The position numbers and the translations under genes were made by a program. Below are positions 28,201-40,510 of a stretch of 64,000 nucleotides of DNA, piece after piece. The stretch covers positions 227,809 to 291,808 of the forward strand of contig JARCOQ010000094.1 in NCBI GenBank assembly GCA_029207755.1, read 5' to 3'. The stretch is from Chamaea fasciata. Its lineage: Eukaryota; Chordata; Aves; Passeriformes; Sylviidae. The notes below the pieces were generated by a model. It did not search any database and was not told where the DNA came from. It worked only from the letters and a program-made list of their open reading frames with translations. Each line of letters opens with the position of its first letter. Positions within the stretch are counted from its first letter, which is position 1.

Positions 28201-31200
28201 AGAATTCTAAGTGGCAGAAGCCTACTCCGGGGCACAGAGCTCTGTGCAGGAACTGTGGGTCTCTTCCGTGGGAAGCTAAACTCACCCCCCGAAGTTCCTA
28301 ATGTCAGGTCGTAGGAGACATTTGGCACTCACAGGACAGTTAGGGTTCCAGCTTCTGGGAGCTTGGATATGGGAGAAGTGCGGCAGTGTTCAGAATTCTA
28401 AGTGGCAGAAGCCCACTCCCGGGCACAGAGCTCTGTGCAGGATCGGGGGGTCTTTTCTGTGGAAACCTAAACTCACCCCTCCAAGTTCCTGATGTCAGTT
28501 TGCAGGGGGTGTTTGGTAGTCTAAGGGCAGCTAGGGTTTCAGCTTCATGGCAGCTTGGTTGTGGGAGTAAGTACACTGTTCAGAATTCTAAGTGGCAGAA
28601 GCCCACTCCCGGGCACAGAGCTCTGTGCAGGAACAGTGGCTCTCTTCTGTGGGAAGCTATACTCACCGACTAAGTTCCTAATGTCAGGTTGTAGGAGACA
28701 TTGGGCACTCCAAGGACAGTTAGGGTTCCAGCTTCTGGGAGCTTGGATCTGGCAGATATCCTGTGCTGAATTTATTTTTAGCAGGCAGTCGCCCTCTCTT
28801 GGTCAGAGGGCTCTGTGCAGGAAGCGTTGCTCCTTTTCTGTGGGAATCTGGATTCACTGCATCAGGTTCCTAATGTCAGGTTGTAGGAGACATTTGGCAC
28901 TCCAAGGACAGTTAGGTTTCCAGCTTCTTGGAGCTTGGCTATGGGAGAAGTGCAGCAGTGTTCAGAATTCTAAGTGGCAGAAGCCCACTCCAGGGCACAG
29001 AGCTCTGTGCAGGAACGGTGGCTCTCTTCTGTGGAAGCTATACTCACCGACTAAGTTCCTAATGTCAGGTTGTCGGAGACATTGGGCACTCCAAGGACAG
29101 TTAGGGTTCCAGCTTCTGACAGCTTAGTTCTGGGAGTAATGTGCACTGTTCAGAATTCTAAGTGGCAGAAGCCCACTCCTGGGCACAGAGCTCTGTGCAG
29201 GAACTGTGGGTCTTTTCTGTGGGAAACTAAACTCACCCCAGCAGGTTCCTGATGTCAGGCTGTAGGAGACATTTGCCCCTCCAAGGACAGTAAGGGTTCC
29301 AGCTTCTGGATGCTTGGATCTGGCAGAAGTCCTGTGCTGAACTTATTTTTATCAGTTAGCAGCCCACTCCGTGGCCGAGAGTTCTGTGCAGGAACGGTGG
29401 GTGTTTTCTGTGGAAAGCTAAACTCACCCCTCCAAGTTCCTGATGTCAGTTTGCAGGGGATGTTTGGCAGTCTAAGGGCAGCTAGGGTTTCAGCTTCATG
29501 GCAGCTTGGTTGTGGGAGTAAGTACACTGTTCAGAATTCTAAGTGGCAGAAGCCCACTCCGGGGCACAGAGCTCTGTGCAGGAACAGTGGCTCTCTTCTG
29601 TGGGAAGCTAAACTCACCCCCCGAAGTTCCTAATGTCAGGTTGTAGGAGAAATTGGGCACTCGCAGGACAGTTAGGGTTCCAGCTTCTGGGAGCTTGGCT
29701 ATGGGAGAAGTGCAGCAGTGTTCAGAATTCTAAGTGGCAGAAGCCTACTCCCGGCCACAGAGCTCTGTGCAGGAACGGTGGGTCTTTTCTGTGGGAAACT
29801 AAACTCACCCCAGCAGGTTCCTGATTTCAGGCTGTAGGAGACATTTGGCACTCCAAGGACAGTAAGGGTTCCAGCTTCTGGATGCTTGGATCTGGCAGAA
29901 GTCCTGTGCTGAACTTATTTTTATCAGTTAGCAGCCCACTCCGTGGCCGAGAGTTCTGTGCAGGAAAGGGGGGTCTTTTCTGTGGAAACCTAAACTCACC
30001 CCTCCAAGTTCCTGATGTCAGTTTGCAGGGGATGTTTGGCAGTTTAAGGGCAGCTAGGGTTTCAGCTTCATGGCAGCTTGGTTGTGGGAGTAAGTACACT
30101 GTTCAGAATTCTAAGTGGCAGAAGCCCACTCCCGGGCACAGAGCTCTGTGCAGGAACGGTGGGTCTCTTCTGTGGGAAGCTAAACTCACCCCCCGAAGTT
30201 CCTAATGTCAGGTTGTAGGAGACATTTGGCACTCCAAGGACAGTTAGGTTTCCAGCTTCTTGGAGCTTGGCTATGGGAGAAGTGCAGCAGTGTTCAGAAT
30301 TCTAAGTGGCAGAAGCCCACTCCGGGGCACAGAGCTCTGTGCAGGAACGGTGGGTCTTTTCTGTGGGAAACTAAACTCACCCCAGCAGGTTCCTGATGTC
30401 AGGCTGTAGGAGACATTTGGCACTCCAAGGACAGTTAGGGTTCCAGCTTCTGGATGCTTGGATCTGGCGAAAGTCCTGTGCTGAACTTATTTTTATCAGT
30501 TAGCAGCCCACTCCGTGGCCGAGAGTTCTGTGCAGGAACGGTGGGTCTTTTCTGTGGAAAGCTAAACTCACCCCCCGAAGTTCCTAATGTCAGGTCGTAG
30601 GAGACATTTGGCACTCGTAGCACAGTTAGGGTTCCAGCTTCTGGGAGCTTGGATATGGGAGAAGTGCGGCAGTGTTCAGAATTCTAAGTGGCAGAAGCCC
30701 ACTCCCGGGCACAGAGCTCTGTGCAGGAACCGTGGGTCTTTTCTGTGGAAAGCTAAACTCACCCCTCCAAGTTCCTGATGTCAGTTTGCAGGGGGTGTTT
30801 GGCAGTCTAAGGGCAGCTAGGGTTTCAGCTTCATGGCAGCTTGGTTGTGGGAGGAAGTACACTGTTCAGAATTCTAAGTGGCAGAAGCCCACTCCCGGGC
30901 ACAGAGCTCTGTGCAGGAACGGTGGGTCTCTTCTGTGGGAAGCTAAACTCACCCCCCGAAGTTCCTAATGTCAGGTTGTCGGAGACATTGGGCACTCCAA
31001 GGACAGTTAGGCTTCCAGCTTCTGACAGCTTGGTTCTGGGAGTAATGTGCACTGTTCAGAATTCTAAGTGGCAGAAGCCTACTCCGGGGCACAGAGCTCT
31101 GTGCAGGAACGGTGGGTCTTTTCTGTGGGAAGCTAAACTCACCCCAGCAGGTTCCTGATGTCAGGCTGTAGGAGACATTTGGCACTCCAAGGACAGTAAG

Positions 31201-34200
31201 GGTTCCAGCTTCTGGATGCTTGGATCTGGCAGAAGTCCTGTGCTGAACTTATTTTTATCAGTTAGCAGCCCACTCCGTGGCCGAGAGTTCTGTGCAGGAA
31301 CGGTGGGTCTTTTCTGTGGAAAGCTAAACTCACCCCTCCAAGTTCCTGATGTCAGTTTGCAGGGGGTGTTTGGCAGTCTAAGGGCAGCTAGGGTTTCAGC
31401 TTCATGGCAGCTTGGTTGTGGGAGTAAGTACACTGTTCAGAATTCTAAGTGGCAGAAGCCCACTTCCGGGCACAGAGCTCTGTGCAGGAACAGTGGCTCT
31501 CTTCTGTGGAAAGCTATACTCACCGACTAAGTTCCTAATGTCACGTTGTAGGAGACATTGGGCACTCCAAGGACAGTTAGGGTTCCAGCTTCTGGGAGCT
31601 TGGATCTGGCAGATATCCTGTGCTGAATTTATTTTTAGCAGGCAGTCGCCCTCTCTTGGTCAGAGGGCTCTGTGCAGGAAGCGTTGCTCCTTTTCTGTGG
31701 GAATCTGGACTCACTGCATCAGGTTCCTAATGTCAGGTTGTAGGAGACATTTGGCACTCCAAGGACAGTTAGGTTTCCAGCTTCTTGGAGCTTGGCTATG
31801 GGAGAAGTGCAGCAGTGTTCAGAATTCTAAGTGGCAGAAGCCCACTCCGGGGCACAGAGCTCTGTGCAGGAACGGTGGGTCTTTTCTGTGGGAAACTAAA
31901 CTCACCCCAGCAGGTTCCTGATGTCAGGCTGTAGGAGACATTTGGCACTCCAAGGACAGTAAGGGTTCCAGCTTCTGGATGCTTGGATCTGGCCGAAGTC
32001 CTGTGCTGAACTTATTTTTATCAGTTAGCAGCCCACTCCGTGGCAGAGAGTTCTGTGCAGGAACGGTGGGTCTTTTCTGTGGAAAGCTAAACTCACCCCT
32101 CCAAGTTCCTGATGTCAGTTTGCAGGGGATGTTTGGCAGTCTAAGGGCAGCTAGGGTTTCAGCTTCATGGCAGCTTGGTTGTGGGAGTAAGTACACTGTT
32201 CAGAATTCTAAGTGGCAGAAGCCTACTCCGGGGCACAGAGCTCTGTGCAGGAACTGTGGGTCTCTTCCGTGGGAAGCTAAACTCACCCCCCGAAGTTCCT
32301 AATGTCAGGTCGTAGGAGACATTTGGCACTCACAGGACAGTTAGGGTTCCAGCTTCTGGGAGCTTGGATATGGGAGAAGTGCGGCAGTGTTCAGAATTCT
32401 AAGTGGCAGAAGCCCACTCCCGGGCACAGAGCTCTGTGCTGGATCGGGGGGTCTTTTCTGTGGAAACCTAAACTCACCCCTCCAAGTTCCTGATGTCAGT
32501 TTGCAGGGGGTGTTTGGTAGTCTAAGGGCAGCTAGGGTTTCAGCTTCATGGCAGCTTGGTTGTGGGAGTAAGTACACTGTTCAGAATTCTAAGTGGCAGA
32601 AGCCCACTCCCGGGCACAGAGCTCTGTGCAGGAACAGTGGCTCTCTTCTGTGGGAAGCTATACTCACCGACTAAGTTCCTAATGTCAGGTTGTAGGAGAC
32701 ATTGGGCACTCCAAGGACAGTTAGGGTTCCAGCTTCTGGGAGCTTGGATCTGGCAGATATCCTGTGCTGAATTTATTTTTAGCAGGCAGTCGCCCTCTCT
32801 TGGTCAGAGGGCTCTGTGCAGGAAGCGTTGCTCCTTTTCTGTGGGAATCTGGATTCACTGCATCAGGTTCCTAATGTCAGGTTGTAGGAGACATTTGGCA
32901 CTCCAAGGACAGTTAGGTTTCCAGCTTCTTGGAGCTTGGCTATGGGAGAAGTGCAGCAGTGTTCAGAATTCTAAGTGGCAGAAGCCCACTCCCGGGCACA
33001 GAGCTCTGTGCAGGAACAGTGGCTCTCTTCTGTGGAAGCTATACTCACCGACTAAGTTCCTAATGTCAGGTTGTCGGAGACATTGGGCACTCCAAGGACA
33101 GTTAGGGTTCCAGCTTCTGACAGCTTAGTTCTGGGAGTAATGTGCACTGTTCAGAATTCTAAGTGGCAGAAGCCCACTCCTGGGCACAGAGCTCTGTGCA
33201 GGAACTGTGGGTCTTTTCTGTGGGAAACTAAACTCACCCCAGCAGGTTCCTGATGTCAGGCTGTAGGAGACATTTGCCCCTCCAAGGACAGTAAGGGTTC
33301 CAGCTTCTGGATGCTTGGATCTGGCAGAAGTCCTGTGCTGAACTTATTTTTATCAGTTAGCAGCCCACTCCGTGGCCGAGAGTTCTGTGCAGGAACGGTG
33401 GGTGTTTTCTGTGGAAAGCTAAACTCACCCCTCCAAGTTCCTGATGTCAGTTTGCAGGGGATGTTTGGCAGTCTAAGGGCAGCTAGGGTTTCAGCTTCAT
33501 GGCAGCTTGGTTGTGGGAGTAAGTACACTGTTCAGAATTCTAAGTGGCAGAAGCCCACTCCGGGGCACAGAGCTCTGTGCAGGAACAGTGGCTCTCTTCT
33601 GTGGGAAGCTAAACTCACCCCCCGAAGTTCCTAATGTCAGGTTGTAGGAGAAATTGGGCACTCGCAGGACAGTTAGGGTTCCAGCTTCTGGGAGCTTGGC
33701 TATGGGAGAAGTGCAGCAGTGTTCAGAATTCTAAGTGGCAGAAGCCTACTCCCGGCCACAGAGCTCTGTGCAGGAACGGTGGGTCTTTTCTGTGGGAAAC
33801 TAAACTCACCCCAGCAGGTTCCTGATTTCAGGCTGTAGGAGACATTTGGCACTCCAAGGACAGTAAGGGTTCCAGCTTCTGGATGCTTGGATCTGGCAGA
33901 AGTCCTGTGCTGAACTTATTTTTATCAGTTAGCAGCCCACTCCGTGGCCGAGAGTTCTGTGCAGGAAAGGGGGGTCTTTTCTGTGGAAACCTAAACTCAC
34001 CCCTCCAAGTTCCTGATGTCAGTTTGCAGGGGATGTTTGGCAGTCTAAGGGCAGCTAGGGTTTCAGCTTCATGGCAGCTTGGTTGTGGGAGTAAGTACAC
34101 TGTTCAGAATTCTAAGTGGCAGAAGCCCACTCCCGGGCACAGAGCTCTGTGCAGGAACGGTGGGTCTCTTCTGTGGGAAGCTAAACTCACCCCCCGAAGT

Positions 34201-36740
34201 TCCTAATGTCAGGTTGTAGGAGACATTTGGCACTCCATGGACAGTTAGGTTTCCAGCTTCTTGGAGCTTGGCTATGGGAGAAGTGCAGCAGTGTTCAGAA
34301 TTCTAAGTGGCAGAAGCCCACTCCGGGGCACAGAGCTCTGTGCAGGAACGGTGGGTCTTTTCTGTGGGAAACTAAACTCACCCCAGCAGGTTCCTGATGT
34401 CAGGCTGTAGGAGACATTTGGCACTCCAAGGACAGTTAGGGTTCCAGCTTCTGGATGCTTGGATCTGGCGAAAGTCCTGTGCTGAACTTATTTTTATTAG
34501 TTAGCAGCCCACTCCGTGGCCGAGAGTTCTGTGCAGGAACGGTGGGTCTTTTCTGTGGAAAGCTAAACTCACCCCCCGAAGTTCCTAATGTCAGGTCGTA
34601 GGAGACATTTGGCACTCGTAGCACAGTTAGGGTTCCAGCTTCTGGGAGCTTGGATATGGGAGAAGTGCGGCAGTGTTCAGAATTCTAAGTGGCAGAAGCC
34701 CACTCCCGGGCACAGAGCTCTGTGCAGGAACCGTGGGTCTTTTCTGTGGAAAGCTAAACTCACCCCTCCAAGTTCCTGATGTCAGTTTGCAGGGGGTGTT
34801 TGGCAGTCTAAGGGCAGCTAGGGTTTCAGCTTCATGGCAGCTTGGTTGTGGGAGGAAGTACACTGTTCAGAATTCTAAGTGGCAGAAGCCCACTCCCGGG
34901 CACAGAGCTCTGTGCAGGAACGGTGGGTCTCTTCTGTGGGAAGCTAAACTCACCCCCCGAAGTTCCTAATGTCAGGTTGTCGGAGACATTGGGCACTCCA
35001 AGGACAGTTAGGCTTCCAGCTTCTGACAGCTTGGTTCTGGGAGTAATGTGCACTGTTCAGAATTCTAAGTGGCAGAAGCCTACTCCGGGGCACAGAGCTC
35101 TGTGCAGGAACAGTGGCTCTCTTCTGTGGAAAGCTATACTCACCGACTAAGTTCCTAATGTCACGTTGTAGGAGACATTGGGCACTCCAAGGACAGTTAG
35201 GGTTCCAGCTTCTGGGAGCTTGGATCTGGCAGATATCCTGTGCTGAATTTATTTTTAGCAGGCAGTCGCCCTCTCTTGGTCAGAGGGCTCTGTGCAGGAA
35301 GCGTTGCTCCTTTTCTGTGGGAATCTGGACTCACTGCATCAGGTTCCTAATGTCAGGTTGTAGGAGACATTTGGCACTCCAAGGACAGTTAGGTTTCCAG
35401 CTTCTTGGAGCTTGGCTATGGGAGAAGTGCAGCAGTGTTCAGAATTCTAAGTGGCAGAAGCCCACTCCGGGGCACAGAGCTCTGTGCAGGAACGGTGGGT
35501 CTTTTCTGTGGGAAACTAAACTCACCCCAGCAGGTTCCTGATGTCAGGCTGTAGGAGACATTTGGCACTCCAAGGACAGTAAGGGTTCCAGCTTCTGGAT
35601 GCTTGGATCTGGCCGAAGTCCTGTGCTGAACTTATTTTTATCAGTTAGCAGCCCACTCCGTGGCAGAGAGTTCTGTGCAGGAACGGTGGGTCTTTTCTGT
35701 GGAAAGCTAAACTCACCCCTCCAAGTTCCTGATGTCAGTTTGCAGGGGATGTTTGGCAGTGTAAGGGCAGCTAGGGTTTCAGCTTCATGGCAGCTTGGTT
35801 GTGGGAGTAAGTACACTGTTCAGAATTCTAAGTGGCAGAAGCCCACTCCAGGGCACAGAGCTCTGTGCAGGAACGGTGGCTCTCTTCTGTGGGAAGCTAT
35901 ACTCACCGACTAAGTTCCTAATGTCAGGTTGTAGGAGACATTGGGCACTCCAAGGACAGTTAGGGTTCCAGCTTCTGACAGCTTAGTTCTGGGAGTAATG
36001 TGCACTGTTCAGAATTCTAAGTGGCAGAAGCCCACTCCCTGGCACAGAGCTCTGTGCAGGAACTGTGGGTCTTTTCTGTGGGAAACTAAACTCACCCCAG
36101 CAGGTTCCTGATGTCAGGCTGTAGGAGACATTTGCCCCTCCAAGGACAGTAAGGGTTCCAGCTTCTGGATGCTTGGATCTGGCAGAAGTCCTGTGCTGAA
36201 CTTATTTTTATCAGTTAGCAGCCCACTCCGTGGCTGAGAGTTCTGTGCAGGAACGGTGGCTCTCTTCTTTAGGAAGCTAAACTCACCCCTCCAAGTTCCT
36301 GATGTCAGTTTGCAGGGGGTGTTTGGCAGTCTAAGGGCAGCTAGGGTTTCAGCTTCATGGCAGCTTGGTTGTGGGAGTAAGTACACTGTTCAGAATTCTA
36401 AGTGGCAGAAGCCCACTCCGGGGCACAGAGCTCTGTGCAGGAACAGTGGCTCTCTTCTGTGGGAAGCTATACTCACCCCCCGAAGTTCCTAATGTCAGGT
36501 TGTAGGAGACATTGGGCACTCCAAGGACAGTTAGGGTTCCAGCTTCTGACAGCTTAGTTCTAGGAGTAATGTGCACTGTTCAGAATTCTAAGTGGCAGAA
36601 GCCCACTCCGGGGCACAGAGCTCTGTGCAGGAACGGTGGGTCTTTTCTGTGGGAAACTAAACTCACCCCAGCAGGTTCCTGATGTCAGGCTGTAGGAGAC
36701 ATTTGGCACTCCAAAGACAGTAAGGGTTCCAGCTTCTGGA
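22293..36740. repeat. Satellite block 3: nested 15-, 18- and 21-monomer duplications
   Basis: Landmarks at 23,545, 24,153, 24,344, 25,485 and 25,700 recur 2,855 bp on (15 monomers) at 26,400, 27,008, 27,199, 28,340 and 28,555. Segment 27,008 recurs at 30,435 (3,427 bp, 18 monomers). Segment ~28,300-31,090 recurs at ~32,300-35,090 (4,001 bp, 21 monomers). Past ~31,412 the offset drops to 3,620 bp, which is exactly two monomers shorter. A monomer with a 5-aa-equivalent change near 25,200 (CTTTTCATTAGGAAG in place of CTTTTCTGTGGAAAG) tags one lineage, also seen at 14,940, 20,080 and 28,070. Confidence 0.8.
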
Positions 36741-39700
36741 TGCTTGGATCTGGCAGAAGTTTCGTGCTGAACTTACTTTTAGCAGGCAGAAGCCCACTCC
36801 GGGGCAGGGAGTTCTTTGCAGCAGTGGTGGCTCTGTTCGGTGGGAAGCTAAACTGCCCGCACCAGGTTCCTCATGTCAGGTGGTAGGAGACATTTCGCAC
36901 TCGAAGGACAGTTAGGGCTCCAGATTCTGGCAGCTTGGCCATGGGAGAAGTGCAGCAGTGTCCAGAATTTTAAGTGGCAGAAGCCTACTGCTGGGCTCAG
37001 AGCTCTGTGCAGGAACGGTGTCCCCTTTTCTGGGGAAACTAAACACACCCCCCTGGTTCAGATTGTCTGTTTTAAGGTGCCATTTGGCAGTCTAAGGGGA
37101 GCCAGGCTTCCAGGTACTGACAGCGTGCATCTGGGAGTAAGTGTGGTGTTCAGAATTCTAAGTGGCAGAAGCCTAGTCCGGGGCACAGAGCTCTCTGAAG
37201 GAAAGGTGGCTGTCATTCGTGGGAAGCTAAACTGTCCCCATCAGGGTCCTGATTTCAGTTCATAGGATAGATTTGGCACTCCATGGGCAGTAAGCGTTTC
37301 AGCTTCTGGCAGCTTGGATCTGGCAGATGTCCGGTGCTGAACTTAATTTTATCAGTTTGCAGCCCACTGCAGGGCAGAGAGTTCTGTGCAGGAACGGTGG
37401 CTCTCTTCTTTAGGAAGCTAAACTCACCCCTCTACGTTCCTAATGTCAGGTTGTAGGAGACATTTGGCCCTCCAAGGACAGTTAGAGTTCCAACTTCTGA
37501 AAGCTTGGATCTGGCAGATATCCTGTGCTGAATTTATATTTAGCAGGCAGAACCCCACTTCGGGGCCGAGAGTTCTGTGCAGAAACATTGGCTCTCTTCT
37601 GTGGGAAACTAAACTCACGCCTCCAAGTCCTTCATTTCAGGTTGTAGGAGACATTTAGCCCTCCAAGGACAGTTAGGGTTCCAGCATCTGGCAGCTTGGA
37701 TCTGGCAGATATCCTGTGCTGAACTTATTTTTAGTAGGCAGAAGCCCACTATGGGGCTAGGAGTTCTGTTCAGCAGCTGTGGCTGTGTTCGGTGGGAAGC
37801 TAAACTGCCTGCACCAGGTTCCTCATGTCAGGTGGTAGGAGACATTTCGCAGTCGAAGGACAGTTGGGGCTCCAGATTCTAGCAGCTTGGCCATGGGAGA
37901 AGTGCAGCAGTGTTCTGACTTTCAAGTGGCAGAAGCCCATTCCGGGGAACAGAGCTATTTGCAGGAACAGTGGATCTCTTTTGGGGGAAGCTGAATTCAC
38001 TCCCTAAGTTCCTAATGTCAGGTTGTAGGAGACATTTGGCAGTCCAAGGACAGTAAGGGTTCCAGTTTCTGGCAGCTTGGATCTGGCAGAAGTTTTGTGC
38101 TGAACTTATTTTTAGGAGGCAGAAGCCCACCCAGGGGCAGAGGGCTTTGTGCAGGAACTGTCGCCCCTTTTCTGTGGGAGTCTAAACTGAGCCCATCAGG
38201 TTCCTGATGTCAGGTTGTAGGAGACATTTGGCACTCGCAGGATAGTAAGGGTTTCAGCTTCTGGGAGATTGGCTGTGGGAGAAATGCAGCAGTGTTCCGA
38301 ATTGAAAGTGGCAGAAGCCCACTCCTGGGCACAGTGCTCTGTGCAGGAACAGTGGATCTCTTCTGTGGGAAGCTAAACTCACCCCTCCAAGTTCCTGATG
38401 TCAATTTGCAGGAGGTGTTTGGCAGTCTAAGGGCAGCCCGGGTTTCAGCTTCATGGCGGCTTGGTTGTGGGAGTAAGTACACTGTTCAGAATTCTAAGTG
38501 GCAGAAGCCCACTCCCGGGCACAGAGCGCTGTGCAGGAACAGTGGCTCTCTTCTGTGGGAAACTAAACTCACCCCCCGAAGTTCCTAATGTCAGGTTGTA
38601 GGAGACATTTTGCACTCCAAGGACAGTAAGCGTTTCAGCTTCTGGCAGCTTGGATCTGGCAGATATCCTATGCTGAACTTATTTTTAGCAGGCAGAAGCC
38701 CACTCCAGGGCAGAGAGTTCTGTGCAGCAACGGTGGGTCTTTTCTGTGAGAAACTAAACTCCCCCGATGAGGCTCCTGATTTCAGTTTATAGGATAGATT
38801 TGGCCCTCCAAGGACAGTAAGTGTTCCAGCATCTGGGAGCTTGGATCTGGCAGATGTCCTGTGCTGAACTTAATTTTATCAGTTCGCAGCCCACTCTGGG
38901 GCAGATAGTTCTGTGCAGGAAGTGTCACCCCTTTTGTGTGGGAATCTGGACTCACCTCATCAGGTTCCTGATGTCAGGTTGTTGGAGACATTTGGCCCTC
39001 CAAGGACAGTTAGGGTTCCAGCATCTGGCAGCTTGGATCTGGCAGATATCCTGTGCTGAACTTATTTTTAGTAGGCAGAAGCCCACTCTGGGGCTAGGAG
39101 TTCTGTTCAGCAGCTGTGGCTCTGTTCGGTGGGAAGCTAAACTGCCCGCACCAGGTTCCTCATGTCAGGTGGTAGGAGACATTTCGCACTCGAAGGACAG
39201 TTGGGGCTCCAGATTCTAGCAGCTTGGCCATGGGAGAAGTGCAGCAGTGTTCTGACTTTCAAGTGGCAGAAGCCCACTCCGGGGAACAGAGCTATTTGCA
39301 GGAACAGTGGATCTCTTTTGGGGGAAGCTGAATTCACTCCCTAAGTTCCTAATGTCAGGTTGTAGGAGACATTTGGCACTCCAAGGACAGTAAGGGTTCC
39401 AGTTTCTGGCAGCTTGGATCTGGCAGAAGTTTCGTGCTGAACTTATTTTTAGCAGGCAGAAGCCCACTCCGGGGCAGGGAGTTCTGTGCAGCAGCGGTGG
39501 CTCTGTTCGGTGGGAAGCTAAACTGCCCGCACCAGGTTCCTCATGTCAGGTGGTAGGAGACATTTGGCACTTGAAGGACAGTTGGGGCTCCCAATTCTAG
39601 CAGCTTGGCCATGGGACAAGTGCAGCAGTGTTCCGACTTTCAAGTTGCAGAAGCTCACTCCTTGGCTCAGAGCTCTGTGCAGGAACGTTGTCCCCTTTTC

Positions 39701-40510
39701 TGGGGATACTAAGCACACTCTCCTGGTTCAGATTTTCAGTTTTAAGGAGGCATTTGATCGTCTAATGGGAGCCACGGTTCCATCTACTGACAGCGTGGAT
39801 CTGGGAGTAAGTGTGGTGTTCAGAATTCTAAGTGGCAGAAGCCCACTCCCGGGCACAGAGCTCTCTGAAGGAAAGGTGGCTGTCATTCGTGGGAACCTAA
39901 ACTCTCCCCATCAGGCTCCTGATGTCAGTTCATAGGATAGATTTGGCACTCCAAGGACAGTAAGGGTTCCAGCTTCTGGGAGCTTGGATCTGGCAGATGT
40001 CCTGTGCTGAACTTAATTTTATCATTTAGCAGCCCACTCCGTGGCTGAGAGTTCTGTGCAGGAACGGTGGTTCTCTTCTGATGGAACATAAACTCACTCC
40101 TCGAAGTTCGTAATGTTCGGTTGTAGGAGACATTTGGCACTTGAAGGACAGTTAGGGTTCCAGCTTCTGGCAGCTTGGCTCTGGGAGAAGTGCAGGTATG
40201 TTTAGAATTGTAGATGGCATAAGTCCACTCCTGGGCATAGCGCTCTGTTCAAGATTGGTGGCCCTTTTCTGTGGCAAGCTGGACTCACCCGATCACATTC
40301 CTGATTTCAGTTTTTAGGAGGTGATTGGCACGCTACGGCCAGTCTGGGATTCTGCTTCTAGTAGCATGGGTCTTGGGACAATGCTGATGCATTCAGAATT
40401 CTATTTTCCAGAAGTCTAGTTCCATGTAGAATGCCTTAGACTTGACTGGATGTTCCTTTTGTGGGAGAGTTAAGTCACCCCCTTAGGGTCCTGATGTCTG
40501 TTTTTATAGT
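36741..40510. repeat. Diverged edge of the satellite array
   Basis: Monomers from about 36,740 onward are clearly more diverged from the array consensus. EcoRI, SmaI and palindrome sequences are often mutated (for example CAGAATTTTAAGTGG, TTCTGACTTTCAAG), and new variants such as GTGGTAGGAGACATTTCGCAC appear. An internal 1,337-bp (7-monomer) duplication links ~37,800-38,130 with ~39,137-39,467. The last recognisable monomers, around 40,200-40,510, are badly eroded. Decay at the flank is the usual behaviour of satellites homogenised in their core. Confidence 0.85.

Larger units (their letters stand above)
1..40510. repeat. Subtelomeric/pericentromeric satellite array, ~190-bp monomer (about 212 copies)
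   Basis: The whole interval is built from one ~190-bp monomer repeated head to tail. Matching landmarks recur at 571, 1,333, 1,523, 1,904, 2,855, 4,001 and 5,137 bp, all multiples of about 190.4. A typical monomer carries CAGAATTCTAAGTGGCAGAA, then a perfect 16-bp palindrome GCACAGAGCTCTGTGC, TGTGGGAAGCTAAACTCACC, TTCCTAATGTCAGG, GTAGGAGACATT and AGTTAGGGTTCCAGCTTCTG. Variant monomers replace the EcoRI/palindrome half with a TTATTTTTATCAGTTAGCAG or TTTTAGCAGGCAG segment, giving a higher-order pattern. Open frames of 60-190 codons occur on both strands only because near-identical monomers lack stops in some frames; they are not genes. Monomer length is close to one nucleosome repeat. The satellite family is not one I can name. 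Confidence 0.97.

Noticed and set aside
1..36740. CENP-B box in the satellite monomer
   Set aside because: No match to the TTCGNNNNANNCGGG core was found on either strand of the consensus monomer.
1..40140. Hundreds of 60-194-codon open frames on both strands
   Set aside because: They repeat at monomer or higher-order spacing, overlap on opposite strands and reflect satellite composition only.
1..40510. CRISPR-like array
   Set aside because: Repeats are contiguous ~190-bp monomers without unique spacers, in a eukaryotic chromosome end.
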